NCBI GenBank assembly: GCA_020796225.1
Contig: CM036762.1
Span: 11,892,414-11,956,413, forward strand
Source of the DNA: Arion vulgaris
Lineage: Eukaryota; Mollusca; Gastropoda; Stylommatophora; Arionidae
Reading direction: 5' to 3'
Length of the DNA stretch: 64,000 nt
Shown here: positions 41,605 through 52,180 of the stretch, piece by piece
How the letters are laid out: each line of letters starts with the position of its first letter
Position numbering within the stretch: position 1 is the stretch's first letter
Notes under the pieces: generated by a model
Told to the model about the DNA's origin: nothing
What the model saw: only the letters and a program-made list of their open reading frames with translations
Databases searched by the model: none
Translations under genes and position numbers: made by a program

Positions 41605-43684
41605 CCCCTTGAACCCGCCCTCCCGATATTACGGTATTAGAATTACTACACTTATACCCTGGGTGCCTATATATCGGGATGAGAACCCTCCTCGTTATTT
41701 GTCGGTGTTCAGCGATAACTTGTGTACTAGTGTGACGTAAAACACAGGAAATACTTCCCTTAAAGGTTTATCTAAATGGTAGCTTGCATCGTGTTTTGAT
41801 ACATAGTGATTTGATATTTGTTTATTAATTTTAAAAAGATGAAACGACATGCTGAAATTTTCGGAAATGGTTACTTGAAAAGGATAACAACAGAGCAAGC
41901 TGTTGAACTGCTTTTAAATGATTCTGAAGATGAATTAGATTTAGAATATGATTATTCTGATAATGAAATCGAAATTGAGTCGGATGATCATTTAGAAGAA
42001 GAATTATTTGAACCAACTGACGTTCAAGATGTACATATTGCTAAATCCGTAGAGCAAGCTACATTGCCTGGGAGTGTACGGGGGCGTGGTATTCGTAATG
42101 TAGCAAGTAAATTCGATGCAGGTTAGTCTCCTGCAAATATATTGTGTCCTACGACTACTGTGGACATAGCATTTGTGCAACAGGTGGGTCCAAAGAATAT
42201 GCCAGCATCTATCTCTTCAAAGAATAGAGGCATAGAGTTTCTGCAACTGTTCCTTGACAACAAATTCTGGAACAATTTGTGTGAGCAGACAAACAGACGT
42301 GCTCAGCAAGTCAGAAACAAAAATGCTTTCAACTACTATGCAAAAAATTATAAAAGATGTGGAAATAACAGAGATGCAAGCATTCTTTTGACTCCGGCTT
42401 CAAATGGAGCACACTGTTAACAAACCACGTTACGAAGATTACTGGTACTCTTCGGCGAAGAACTTTATTTCCCATACTCCTGGTTTCCGGACCGTAATGG
42501 AAAGTGACCGCTTTCTTCGTTTGTGGACATTTTTGCACCTTGTCGACGAGGAAGAGCCTACTTTGGATAAAAATGACAAGCTATATAAAGTAAGACCCAT
42601 GTTGAATTTGCTTCTTTCCAAATTTAGGCACTATTACTCACCCTCACAGCACTTGAGTTTGGACGAGGGTATGATTCCTACGAAAAGCAGACTTGGCTTC
42701 AAGCAATATATAAAGTCAAAGCCCATAAAGTGTGGAATAAAGGCTTATATGGCATGCGAAGCAAGCTCTGGTTATATTGTAAACTTGGAAATTTACACTG
42801 GAAAATCAGAGGAGATTATTCCAGAACTCAGTGCTGTTGGGAGTGTCATTGTCAGAATTTTTACCTTTGGTGGCCTAGCCAAGAAAAACCATATACCTGT
42901 CATGGATACGTTTTACAACAGTGTAACCCTCTTTGACAAGCTGTACACTGAGATGTGACATTTGCAGTTGGGACAGCAATGACAAACAGGAAATATTATC
43001 CTAAACAGCTGGCAAGCAAGAAGAAAATGACAAGAGGCATGTCAGAATTTGTATTCCACAGCAACATTGTTTGTCTTGTCTGGATGGACCAAAGACCTAT
43101 CAACTTTTTTTCCAGTTACCATAATCCAACAGAAATGGAGACTGTTAGAAGAAGGAATAAGGATGGAACAACCATGGATGTTCCAACGCCACAACTCTGC
43201 ATTGACTACAACACATTCATGGGTAGCTGTGATGTCAATGATCAAGTTTGTCATCTCAACAAAACACGGCGATATTATGATGGCCTCGGCGCCTTCTCGT
43301 GAAATGTTTTTTGTGGGCATTCAATAAATGTTTTTTGTGGATGTGCACCAGAGACTGCAGAATGTTGGACTCCATCATCCACAGATATATCCACAAGTCA
43401 CAAGCAGTAACACTTGTGTTGTTTGTGCTTTTAAATATAACAAACATGTCAGTGACTTTCCAAACATGGATTACAAAGACAGAGCAGTCAAGAAAGGGAA
43501 TACAACATTCTGGTTCAAATTTTGTCAAAGTTTCTTGTGTCTAAAAGAAGGATCTACATGTTTGGAAGACTGGCATAGTAAGCAGGAATACTGGAGATGA
43601 TGGCGTGTTTTTCAAATAATTCTGATATGTGCTGTTTTTGCTCAGGAGCTCAGGGAAGAGGGTTTTTAGGTAGGGTTCAAAGGG
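41605..43684 (+). mobile_element. piggyBac-type DNA transposon, right-arm copy
   Basis: The ends are ccccttgaaccc (41605-41616) and gggttcaaaggg (43673-43684), with TTAA right after the latter (43685-43688). It is about 130 bp shorter than the left copy because of internal deletions. Confidence 0.82.
41839..43602 (+). pseudogene. piggyBac transposase, right-arm copy (broken)
   Basis: The ATG is at 41839 (MKRHAEIFGNGYLKRITTEQ). The acidic N-terminus is followed by a VRGRGIRNVASKFDAG segment, where a TGG codon has become TAG (42124). The DDE triad region is readable: LSLDEGMIPTKSRLGFKQYI (42655), VMDTFYNSVTLFDKL (42900) and CIDYNTFMGSCDVNDQ (43198). The Cys finger CVVCAFKYNKH to FCQSFLCLKEGSTC is at 43417-43560. 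Other lesions are the TGA before MEHTVNKPRYEDYWYSSAK (shared with the left copy), a frameshift near 42352, a stop at 42956 and frameshifts near 43300. Confidence 0.87.
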
Positions 43685-43835
43685 TTAACCACTTTGTACA
43701 GAGCCGCGATCTTGACCCAGGGATTCCCAGCACGTGGTGTCTACATCGAAGCATTTCAATAAAATAATCAATATAACGATTATATTCACAAGCAGTATGT
43801 AACAGTAAATAATATGAAAAGATTTTTTGGTCAAG

Positions 43836-44112
43836 GAGATGTGAACAAGCGCATGTAAGGAGATGTGAACAAGCGTAAGAAAGGAGATGTGAACAAGGGT
43901 ATGTAAGGAGATGTGAACAAGCGCATGTAAGGAGATGTGAACAAAGCGTATGTAAGGAGATGTGAACAAGCGTATGTAAGGAGATGTGAACAAAGCGTAT
44001 GTAAGGAGATGGGAACCATCGTATGTAAGGACATGTGGACAAGCGTATGTACGGAGATGTGAACCATCGTATGTAAGGACATGTGGACAAGCGTATGTAA
44101 GGAGGTGTGAAT
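43836..44112. repeat. 24-bp minisatellite, inverted short copy (~11.5 units)
   Basis: The inverted complement of the 19640 array: aaggagatgtgaacaagcgt + atgt. Several units carry variants not seen in the long array (gggaaccatcg, acatgtggacaagc). It again begins right behind the exon-2-like donor. Confidence 0.95.
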
Positions 44113-44118
44113 ACTTAC

Positions 44119-44262
44119 ACCCAATGCTGAAAGTGAAAGCGTAAACAGTAAATACAACAGCAGCTGTGGTGACAGACACGTCAAACTTTTCCACAACATC
44201 CACAAACATAACAGCCAGCACCTGGCCGTTTAACGACAGAACGACTGTAATGAGGAAACACC
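44119..44262 (-). pseudogene. Orphan inverted copy of SLC16-like exon 2
   Basis: The - strand has acceptor tattcccag|g and donor gggt|gtaagt around exactly 144 nt. It encodes GCFLITVVLSLNGQVLAVMF and the VTTAAVVFTVYAFTFSIG end: five of 48 residues differ from the true exon 2 and there is no stop. No other transporter exon is found on the - strand in this window, so it is called a duplicated exon, not a gene. It cannot be spliced into the + strand gene. Confidence 0.85.
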
Positions 44263-44335
44263 CTGGGAATAAACATAAGGTTATACATGTAACCATAACA
44301 TTGTTGACATTTCAGAAATATCATTTATTTTAAGG

Positions 44336-44525
44336 GGTCATACTACTGAAAGTTGGGTCATTATAGCTTATAGATATCGATTTTTCAAACTCATCATATT
44401 ATGTTAGTATTGTATCTCTACAATCGATTGTGTACACAAAGTGTTTTTATTTGTGATACCGAAAAATGATTCAAAATTATTTTTGAACATCCCTACCCTC
44501 TAAAAATTCGCTATAGAAAATATCT
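44336..44525. other. ~190-bp segment present only in the right block
   Basis: Between sequences matching 19400-19430 the right block has an extra stretch from ggggtcatactactgaaagt to gctatagaaaatatc. In the left copy a short aatagagcttaacatg joins the two sides. A deletion in the left copy or an insertion here would both fit; no terminal repeats are obvious. Confidence 0.6.
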
Positions 44526-44614
44526 TTTCGAATTTCAATGTTGATAATACAATGTATGTTGCTCTGAGAACTGAGAGCAATCAGCTACTGCTACCAGCAT
44601 ATAGTAGTACTTAC

Positions 44615-44975
44615 TTACTTACTTATTCCTCTCCGCCCCTCGTGGAGCATAGTGCATCTACAGTTGTTCGCCACTCTTCTCAGTCTCTGGCTGTTCTCTT
44701 TATGATCTTACAGGACAGTCTAGCACTCTTCAGTTACTCAAGAAGACTTTGCCTCCAGGTTTGTTTAGTGCGTCCTCTTTACAGTTTTCCTTGCGAGTTT
44801 CACACAAGTGCTTGTCTAGTGACACTCAACTGTGCCTTCCGTAGGGTATGCCCGACCTATCGATATTTCCTCCTCTTCACCTTGGTCATCATGGGTCCGG
44901 TTCTTATCCATAGGTCTGTGTTTGCAACTCTATCATACCATCTCAGTATGATAATCCGCTGAAGACATCCGTTGA
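44615..44975 (-). pseudogene. LINE 3' end, inverted copy
   Basis: The counterpart of 18980-19335, with the tacttacttactta tail complement at 44612-44625. Its + strand open frame (44552-44962) is an antisense shadow. Confidence 0.78.
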
Positions 44976-45194
44976 CAAAGGTCTGATTCTTATTTGCAGT
45001 TAACTTGGTGACTAGACACGTTTTCTATAATAGTAGTCAACATTTAATCGGGATCAAAGAAATATTGACAACTTCTTCAGCATTTCTACAACTTATTATT
45101 ATCTGTTCTTCTTCTTCCAACCCCAGTATTGTGGGTTTTCTCCCTTTTCATTTATTTAAGCGCGCGGGAGGGGGAGTGTCTGACTTTCTTCGAG

Positions 45195-45425
45195 TCCCAG
45201 AAGACTTTAACAACTCTGTACGTGAAGTGATAACTTTAACAACTCTGTACGTGAAGTGATAACGTTATCAACTCTATACGTGTAGTGATAACTTTATCAA
45301 CTCTATACGTGTAGTGATAACTTTAACAACTCTATACGTGTAGTGATAACTTTAACAACTCTATACGTGTAGTGATAACTTTAACAACTCTATACGTGTA
45401 GTGATAACTTTAACAACTCTATACG
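45195..45425. repeat. 29-bp tandem array, inverted copy (~8 units)
   Basis: The inverted complement of 18448-18738: aacaactctatacgtgtagt + gataacttt. Homology between the blocks ends at or inside this array (45425/18448). Confidence 0.95.
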
Positions 45426-45574
45426 GTATTTTAAAGATGGAGCTGTAATTTGGAAACATAAGTACAGCATTGAGTATGCAGTAAAATGTATAATATACAT
45501 GTTATATAATGATATAAATTCATATTTCATACGGGTTAACTAAATACATCATTACTAAGGATAACTTTTATCTT

Positions 45575-46830
45575 ATGCCGAAAGCAGCTGAGCACCTATA
45601 CGTCTGCAGGGAATGTAGTTATGTCAACTGTATTTACTAATTATGTATACAATACAGGCACTGGCCCCATCACTCTTCAGCATGATGTTTGCTGCCATGC
45701 TCACGGATGTCTTTTGGGAAGGCGATGAACATAGGGTAAAGATTAGATACAGGACAGACGGTAATCTATTAAATCTTTGGATGTTAAAATCCTCCACCAA
45801 GGTAAAAGAATCAACTATCTCAAACCTGTTGTTTGCTGATGACTGCGTCCTCGCTACCAACTCTGAGGAAGAAATGCAGACTTACATGGATAAGTTCTCA
45901 ATGGCCTGTGATAAGTTTGGCCTCACCATTAACACCAACAAAACATAGGTCATGTTCCAGCCCGCCCCTAGATAGCAGCACTACGATCCAGTCATCAACA
46001 TTAAACACCAGCGTCTCCCGCCAACAGACAACTTTGTTTAATTTGGCAGCCTCCTATTCAGATCGGCAAACATAGATTCTGAGGTCAACAACAGAATATC
46101 CAAAGATACTGCTGCGTTCGGGATGTTACGTGTCACTAGACGCTGTGTGGGAGCGGAAGGGGGTAAGCGCAGCCACACAGCTGAATGTTTACCAGGCCAT
46201 AGTGCTAACCACGCTGCTGTACGCAAGCGAGACATGGACAGTGTATCGCAGACACGCAGGAAAATTAAACCACTTCCACACAAGCTGTCTACGCAGAATA
46301 CTAAAAATAAACTGGCAGGACAACATTCCAGACAGCAAAGTCCTCACAAGAACAAAGATCCCAAGCGTCAACACCCTGTTGCAGAAGGCCCAAATGAAAT
46401 GGGTCGGTCACGTTGTTCGAATGCCTGATAAACGAATCCCAAAACAGTTGATGTATGGCGAACTTAAAGGTGGCAGACGTTCAGTTGGTGGACAGAAACA
46501 GCTCTTTAAAGACACTCTTAAAGTATCTCTGAAATGCTTCGATATAGACATCCCTTGAGCAAGATCGCCAAATGTGGCTCTGTAAGAACAAAAGTGGAAC
46601 CCGCATAGCTGAGAATCATCGTTTTGTTGAGGCACAAAGAAAACGAGCTACGCGAAACGACATAGCACACAACACCTACATGTCTAACCTTGATCATGTA
46701 TGCCCCACCTGTGATAGGGGATTCTGTTCTAGGATTGGACTCTACAATCACCTCCGCACACACCAGAAAGGTACAGCAGCACACGTCTGAGATTGTTGTC
46801 ATCATCGCTTGCGATGAACGGCTATTATAC
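45575..46830 (+). pseudogene. LINE reverse transcriptase 3' half with C-terminal zinc finger
   Basis: It opens with the end of an RNase H-type LINE tail (agctgagcacctatacgtct at 45588). Then an RT fragment follows: ALAPSLFSMMFAAMLTDVFW (45657), the catalytic box LLFADDCVLATNSEEEMQ (45826) with the two RT aspartates intact, and FGLTINTNKT. A stop at 45946 and frameshifts break it. The C-terminus reads LTTLLYASETWTVYRRHAGK (46201), MKWVGHVVRMPDKRIPKQL (46396), RRSVGGQKQLFKD and, after a frameshift, CPTCDRGFCSRIGLYNHLRT (46702). It is a 5'-truncated, dead copy. Confidence 0.85.
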
Positions 46831-47335
46831 GTTACAGACGACCACACCCACATATAGGAAAGAGGTATATTAATAGGAGCCGCTGATGCTTTACTCAAAC
46901 TGTGATACTATAGTTCCTTCCAAAATTCGTGATCACACTAAGGTTTAATTTGTACGAAATCTATCTGATGGATACATCATAATTTTTGCATGCAGTCTTA
47001 TATACCTCACGACGTTACGAATCCATGTTTAACTAATTAGTAGGTAGCTTAGTTGATGCAAAAAGTTTTTGTTATATCATTTTGCATAAGCACAACAAAA
47101 TGATAATCAAAGTTTAGAATTTACAGTAATACACGAAAAGGTGGCAAATGTTTGCAAAGGCGTAACCCTATTACATATTATAAAAAGCAATATGACATGG
47201 TTAGCTTTTTCTTCATGAGTGTTTTGTATGTTGATATTATCTTTGGCGATCAAATTGACGTACCTTTGGTAGTTGTTGCTAGTCCCTGGTATTGTGAGGC
47301 AATTGGTGAAGGTGAAAGCAAATGGGATGTTAGCT

Positions 47336-48420
47336 ATTAGATTCGGAGTCTGAAGAGTCGAAGAGATTAACTACTGCTGCGGGCTGGAGAAAATGCAAAC
47401 CATCTCGTTGCCAATATGCCTCTTCTACTCGGAGCACATGCTCTTCACATTTGTTCCAGTATTCTATATCTATTTCTGCGAGGGCATCACGTGCTAGGTC
47501 TTTTAAATCACGAAGTTTGAAAGTCTTGTTTACTACTGCAACTTGACCTTTGACTGCAGCCCACACAAGTTCAATGGGATTGAGATGTGAATGGTAAGGT
47601 GGTAATCGAAGAGAAATGTGGCCGTGCTCAGCAATGACTTTATCGATTATAAAAATCTTTGACTTCTTAGTCTGTCTCACCAGTTGCAACAACTCAGTTT
47701 TGAAATTGTTGCAACAAAACGATATATTTTCTTTTGTAAGCCACGCCATGATGTCTTGTTTTGTGCTTGATGAGGTGGGAATTTTGTCTGCATGCACCAC
47801 TACATTATGATAGGAGGCATTGTCCATTACAATACACGACGGCCTGTCCAGAGCAGGCAGAAGTGTGTTCGCTATCCAATACCTGAAAATAAGTCCGTTC
47901 ATTTCGGTGTGGTAGTCCCTACCATCTGTAGACAGTGCTTGAAAAGAAGTTCTGCGCAACTGACAAGACCATTTGCTTTGCTGCCTGCATGACCTATCAC
48001 AATGCGTTGCCCCTTGCTGTTTGGAATTTCCTTTCTTAGTTCCGTCTAGTGATTGCCATTCTTTATCAAACGTATGGTGAGCATTTACCCACGATTCGTC
48101 CAGATATACAATATCGTAACCTTCCGTCCTACGCTTCCGTATCTCCCGCAGATATTTGCATCGTGCAGCACTCAGATGCGTTTTCTCACAAACTATATTC
48201 CGACCTGTACTAGATTTCCGAAAAGTGAAACCGCTGCACCTAACAACTCTCCATAAGGCGGTTTTAGATATATCAATATCACATTGAATTCGCAGACGTG
48301 ATTTCAATTTACGTAGTGTAACCACATCATTGGCCTTAAACATTTTATGAATCTCTCACAATAACATCTTTATCGAAATCGTCAGTTTTCCGTTTCCGGC
48401 CTTTTCTGAGTTCCTTACGT
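47336..48420 (-). pseudogene. IS630/Tc1-like DDE transposase, one frameshift
   Basis: From 48343 the frame is open for ~335 residues to TAA/TAG near 47337. The three acidic sites are visible: D1 in DIVYLDESWVNAHHT (about 48075-48120), D2 in PSCIVMDNASYH (about 47805-47840) and E in LPPYHSHLNPIELVWAAVK (about 47545-47600). Upstream, - strand sequence 48420-48350 reads KGRKRKTDDFDKDVIVR in another frame and joins at about 48350 with EIHKMFKANDVVTLRKLKS, so one base has probably been lost there. The N-terminal helix-turn-helix is typical for the family. Low damage suggests fairly recent activity. Confidence 0.82.
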
Positions 48421-48565
48421 TCATCACTACAGTCCTATTATATCCAACGGCAAAATGACATTCTACTTATACCAAGAGCATGTTGTGTTCTCCTCTTCGG
48501 GTATTGTCGGTTGTGATATAAACCAGTATATATATATGGAACTGCAGTAAAACTATTTGATTGGC

Positions 48566-48656
48566 AAAACACGTAATTACAAAGTACTGTAGTTTTACAA
48601 ATTACAAAAACAATGACAAAACACAGCAACATTTCGACCAACAAGTTCTTTATCAA
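48566..48656. repeat. Penelope terminal repeat, left (inverted partner at 49950-50039)
   Basis: aaaacacgtaattacaaagt through caacatttcgaccaacaag is the inverted complement of the right end of the element. Penelope elements are known to carry such terminal repeats in direct or inverted arrangement. Confidence 0.85.
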
Positions 48657-48659
48657 GCC

Positions 48660-49714
48660 AACGAATATGCTTGAAGCCGATTTGTCACGCTTCATTAGTT
48701 TCATTAATGTTTTCAACCCTTCTATTCGTTTTACTTCTTACATCTCCACTACTTGTGTCAACTTTCTTGACATTACTATCACCTTACGCATATCCGCTAT
48801 CACTACATCAGTATATTACAAGCCTACTGATGCACATAGTTTTCTCCTCTATACTTCTTCCCATCCCCGTGCTTGTCGTGACTCTTTGCCATTCTCGCAG
48901 CTCTTTACACCTTCGTCGCCTTTGTAGCGAGGACGATGATTTTCTTGAGAGAGCTCGCGAGATGCTTGATTTCTTTCGTAGGCGCCTATATTCGGAGAGG
49001 GTGCTTGTCTCGGCTATGCATCGAGTTAAGATAATCACTCGCCAGCAGGCCCTTACCAGCCAGCATAGGACTACTAATTCTGACAGAGTAAAACTTATCT
49101 TAACTTACCACCCCATAGTTCCCTGGTGAAAAATGTTTTATTCCGTCATCTGTCTATCCTTAGATCAGATCCTGAGACCCGTTCTGTCTTCCCCAACTAT
49201 CCTTTGGTGTCTTACAGACGGGACAAAAGTCTTAAGGATATGTTGGTACACAGTCGCCTTAAGTCCAATATCCAGACTCATTTTGGCACTGTCCAGTGTG
49301 GTCGTCGGCGTTGCAACACGTGTGCTTATGTGATACAGACGCGTACTGTATCTTTCCTTTAGGCACGTTTCTTATTGACGATGGGTTCACATGCCCCGTA
49401 ATCTACGAGTCCCGTAATCTTATCTATGCCATTATCTGTAAGCGGTGTAACAAGGCTTATATCGGCGAGACAGGCAAGAGGCTCAGTGACCGATTCGCCC
49501 AACACTTGCGCGACATACGCCAATGCTCTGTGACCCTGTAGCCACCCATTTCAATGATACTGGCCATTTAGGAGCTCACGATGTCCAGGTCACAGCCATC
49601 CGATCATGTTCCTCGAATGATCGCAGTCGATTTGCTCTGGAGAATCGGTTGATTTCTTTGTATGGTACCTTTCGACCACGCGGGCTCAACGTATTACATT
49701 CTTATGCTTCTTAG
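48660..49714 (+). pseudogene. Penelope-like RT C-terminus and GIY-YIG endonuclease (frameshifted)
   Basis: In order: FISFINVFNPSIRFTSYIST (48693), NFLDITIT, then TSVYYKPTDAHSFLLYTSSH (48808), a typical Penelope post-RT segment. After a frameshift near 48895: LRRLCSEDDDFLERAREMLD. Further on: PLVSYRRDKSLKDMLVHSRL (49201) and a CGRRRCNTCAYV Cys cluster (49300). After another frameshift near 49360: NLIYAIICKRCNKAYIGETG (49419), the GIY-YIG core (Tyr...YIGETG), and RLSDRFAQHLRDI. After a shift at 49540: HFNDTGHLGAHDV and the end at 49714. Broken. Confidence 0.83.
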
Positions 49715-49949
49715 TACTTTCTCTTCCCATGCTTTGTAATCTATATGGGTATATGTTGCATGTATTCAAGTTATATATTTACTAGATGTTTCATTGTTTC
49801 TTTTCTGTTCTATTTCTAATTTTTATGTGTGTTTTTGTGTTACATTTATTTCGTTATTCGTTTTTATTCCAGATTTTCCTTAGATACGTTTGTATTTGGT
49901 CGTCCATTTGTGTTTCATTTTAATTTGTCACTCCTGTTTGTTCGTTTGC

Positions 49950-50039
49950 TTGATAAAGGCCTTGTTGGTCGAAACGTTGCTGTATTTTGTCATTGTTTTT
50001 GTAATTTGTAAAACTACAATACTTTGTAATTACGTGTTT
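49950..50039. repeat. Penelope terminal repeat, right
   Basis: ttgataaaggccttgttggt through tttgtaattacgtgttt; the pair to 48566-48656. Confidence 0.85.
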
Positions 50040-50624
50040 TGATATAAACCACCACGTCTGGCTTCTCTGCAGAAGTAGCTATACAGTTGTGCAGTCACCT
50101 TCTGCATGGTAATGAATTTACACTTCAAACTCATTTCTAATAATGATAATAAAATAGTACCTTCCGCTTCAAGTAATGAAAATAAATTGTTTGTGACACG
50201 CCAATGACAATCTTTCACATACAGTGTGAAATGATTAATTTCATGGAATTACTGATTTTAACTACTGCTGAATTGCACGTGGCATCTTGACGTCAATACT
50301 TCACTTTCGTACCGTTAACATTCTAAAATCATACCAAATCAACATCGCTATTAAATTAGTAATAACATATAATTCAAATCTTACAGAACTAAAGTTTTGG
50401 GTGGGCAAAAATACTTTTGGAACGTCGTCACTGTTACCTATCTAAAAATATAAAATCAAGAATTTCTGTCTAGTGGATGATTTTATATCGGTCGGTAAAG
50501 ATGAAAAACGAATTTTGGAAGGAACTATAGTTTCGCGCCCCTGCAATGTCCCAGTATGTACATACCCTCACAAATAGCACTACAACAACTAGTGGTCGAA
50601 CTTTGAATATCAGGACTTTGTCAG

Positions 50625-51990
50625 AATCTCTCTCTCTCTCTCGATCACCGTCCAGACCGATGTACCAGATCTCCCTATAAATTCTATTCATGTGGAAATC
50701 TGATTCATGCAGCCTTAGCATTGGTGTATTTTACGTCATATCTTCAGCACCATTTGGAGCTCTGGTGCTTATCCTTTGACGAAGCGTTTACTCGGTTCGC
50801 TCTCCGTTCTGGGGCACATAAACATGTCCTGGAACCGTATAAAACTCGTAAAACACTCCGTGTAAAGTGTCGGTCTTCGCCAAGGTTCGGATCCTGTCAG
50901 ATCTTTGCATTGTTGGTCTTCCTTTACTGACCACTTTGAGTTTATTCCAGAGTAGGAACATTCTCAGCCTTCTCAAGGCCTGTGTCGTCACGTGGCAATT
51001 TGCAGTTTCTACCCTGCATTTTCCCTGGTCCCGGAAACAGCGGACTGGTGCTATGCACAAATAAAATAGAGGGTCTTTTCAATCGGCACTAACAACGCAA
51101 CTGATATTTTGCGCTCGCCAGATATCACCCGCCTAAGTTCTACCGGGGATGTTAGTTGTAAATGCAAACAGTACCTTGCCCGGTTGTCCCAAGGAGGGCA
51201 GTCTCGTTAGGCATCACCCGCCTCAGTGATTCCTGGGATGTTAGTTGTTATTTCAACAGTACCTTGCACGGTTGTCCCGGGAAGAGCAGTTTTGTTAGGC
51301 ACTGAAACGCAACTTTAGAATTTGCACTTAGCCAATCTTACCCAGTAAATGGATCTGTGCTAAGTCTTTGATACATAGTCCACCACAATCTTCCCATATA
51401 TACGATACATTACAGCAATTTGGAAGACACTTGCCGAGACTATTTTATTTTTGTTTTCGTGCCTCGAGACTGCCCTGACATGCATCCAACTCGGCCACAA
51501 GGCTCCAAGTTTCGCCCCATGTAGGCCCACGTCTCTGCTTTGGGATGCACCTCTCATCCCTACATCCCGACATGTTCGTCTGTTCGCCGTTGCCATTGTC
51601 CAGGAGGCTGATAATTGTGGTGCACTACTATGGATGCACCTCTCATCCCTTTAATTAGGTCATTTACTCCGGGGGAGTTAGCATTCGTTCGCAGACGACT
51701 GGTACACTTCTGTTTTTTACCAACTCGGACAAAATTGTATCGTTGTTTCGTCCAGGAGATGCGCTCATTTTTTTTTTAATTGTGTGAACCTGCTTTCCCC
51801 TTCCGTGCTTGTACTGCTACCACTACCAGTAGCTCTCCTTCTATCCCTGTACCCACTTGACCAGACCAGAACCAAAGTCTATTACCATGGTTACCACGTG
51901 GAGGTGGGGCACATGGTCTTGATTAGTGCCGGACCACTAATCCTGTCACTGCCCCCATGCACCTTTGACCCCAGAGTAGTAACTGATAAA
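50625..51990. repeat. GC-rich dispersed repeat, family F
   Basis: It is homologous to 10735-12170 and 62990-63545 and, inverted, to 22485-22715. It begins at a (CT)n run (50628-50643), which would be the (GA)n 3' tail if the element lies on the - strand. Internal near-repeats ccggggatgttagttgt and cctgggatgttagttgt occur at about 51142 and 51231. No protein is recognised on either strand. Confidence 0.65.
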
Positions 51991-52004
51991 TGACTAGCAA
52001 TAAC

Positions 52005-52180
52005 TGTAAATAAGAAGGAGAAGATGGAGATATAGTGGGCATACTCTGAGAAGAAATTATCAAAAAATCACAAACCAGGCATTGAAGTTGGAGGTAAATA
52101 TTTCAAGAAAGAAATGACGTCCTACAGAAACACTGAAACCAACTTTACTGAGAGAGGCAATAGGTATAGGACTAAATGTG
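52005..52180 (+). pseudogene. LINE post-RT fragment (degenerate)
   Basis: agaaggagaagatggagata, gggcatactctgagaagaaa and ctttactgagagaggcaata align with 35030-35200. It is very short and broken. Confidence 0.5.

Larger units (their letters stand above)
39692..45425. repeat. Right block of the inverted duplication (two source segments joined)
   Basis: On the - strand, 45425 down to ~43698 follows 18448-21256 (29-bp array, LINE end, exon 2, 24-bp array, LINE tail), then continues without a gap into the equivalent of 30957-34836. The join is at about 43696-43698, with at most one or two bases shared. The missing ~9.7 kb holds transporter exons 3-6. Confidence 0.88.
48526..50039 (+). mobile_element. 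Penelope-like retroelement, internally deleted
   Basis: It is flanked by a perfect 12-bp duplication tgatataaacca (48514-48525 and 50040-50051). Inside, ~90-bp near-identical segments lie in inverted orientation (48566-48656 and 49950-50039; both contain ttgttggtcgaaa or its complement). It encodes the RT thumb region and a GIY-YIG domain but not the RT catalytic core. It sits in the 5' flank of the Tc1-like transposase. Confidence 0.82.
46911..50527 (-). mobile_element. IS630/Tc1-mariner-like DNA transposon, interrupted by a Penelope element
   Basis: The inverted ends are tagttccttccaaaattcgt (46911-46930) and its complement acgaattttggaaggaacta (50508-50527). TA lies directly outside both (46909-46910 and 50528-50529), as expected for this superfamily. 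The identity extends to ctatag at the outer ends, so the boundary could be shifted by 3 bp. Without the Penelope insertion the element is about 2.1 kb. The transposase is on the - strand. Confidence 0.78.

Noticed and set aside
43685..44296. A second complete transporter gene on the - strand
   Set aside because: Only exon 2 is present; the flanks match the introns of the + strand gene and then the piggyBac arm, and no other exon was found on the - strand.
44552..44962. 136-codon + strand open frame
   Set aside because: It is antisense to a LINE C-terminus whose protein is readable on the - strand.
39692..45425. The inverted duplication as an assembly artefact
   Set aside because: The arms differ by many substitutions, different stops, array lengths and a private SINE with its own target duplication; a false copy would be identical.
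48438..48716. 92-codon - strand frame over the Penelope left end
   Set aside because: It crosses the junction between the Tc1-like element and the Penelope terminal repeat, so it cannot be an ancestral gene.
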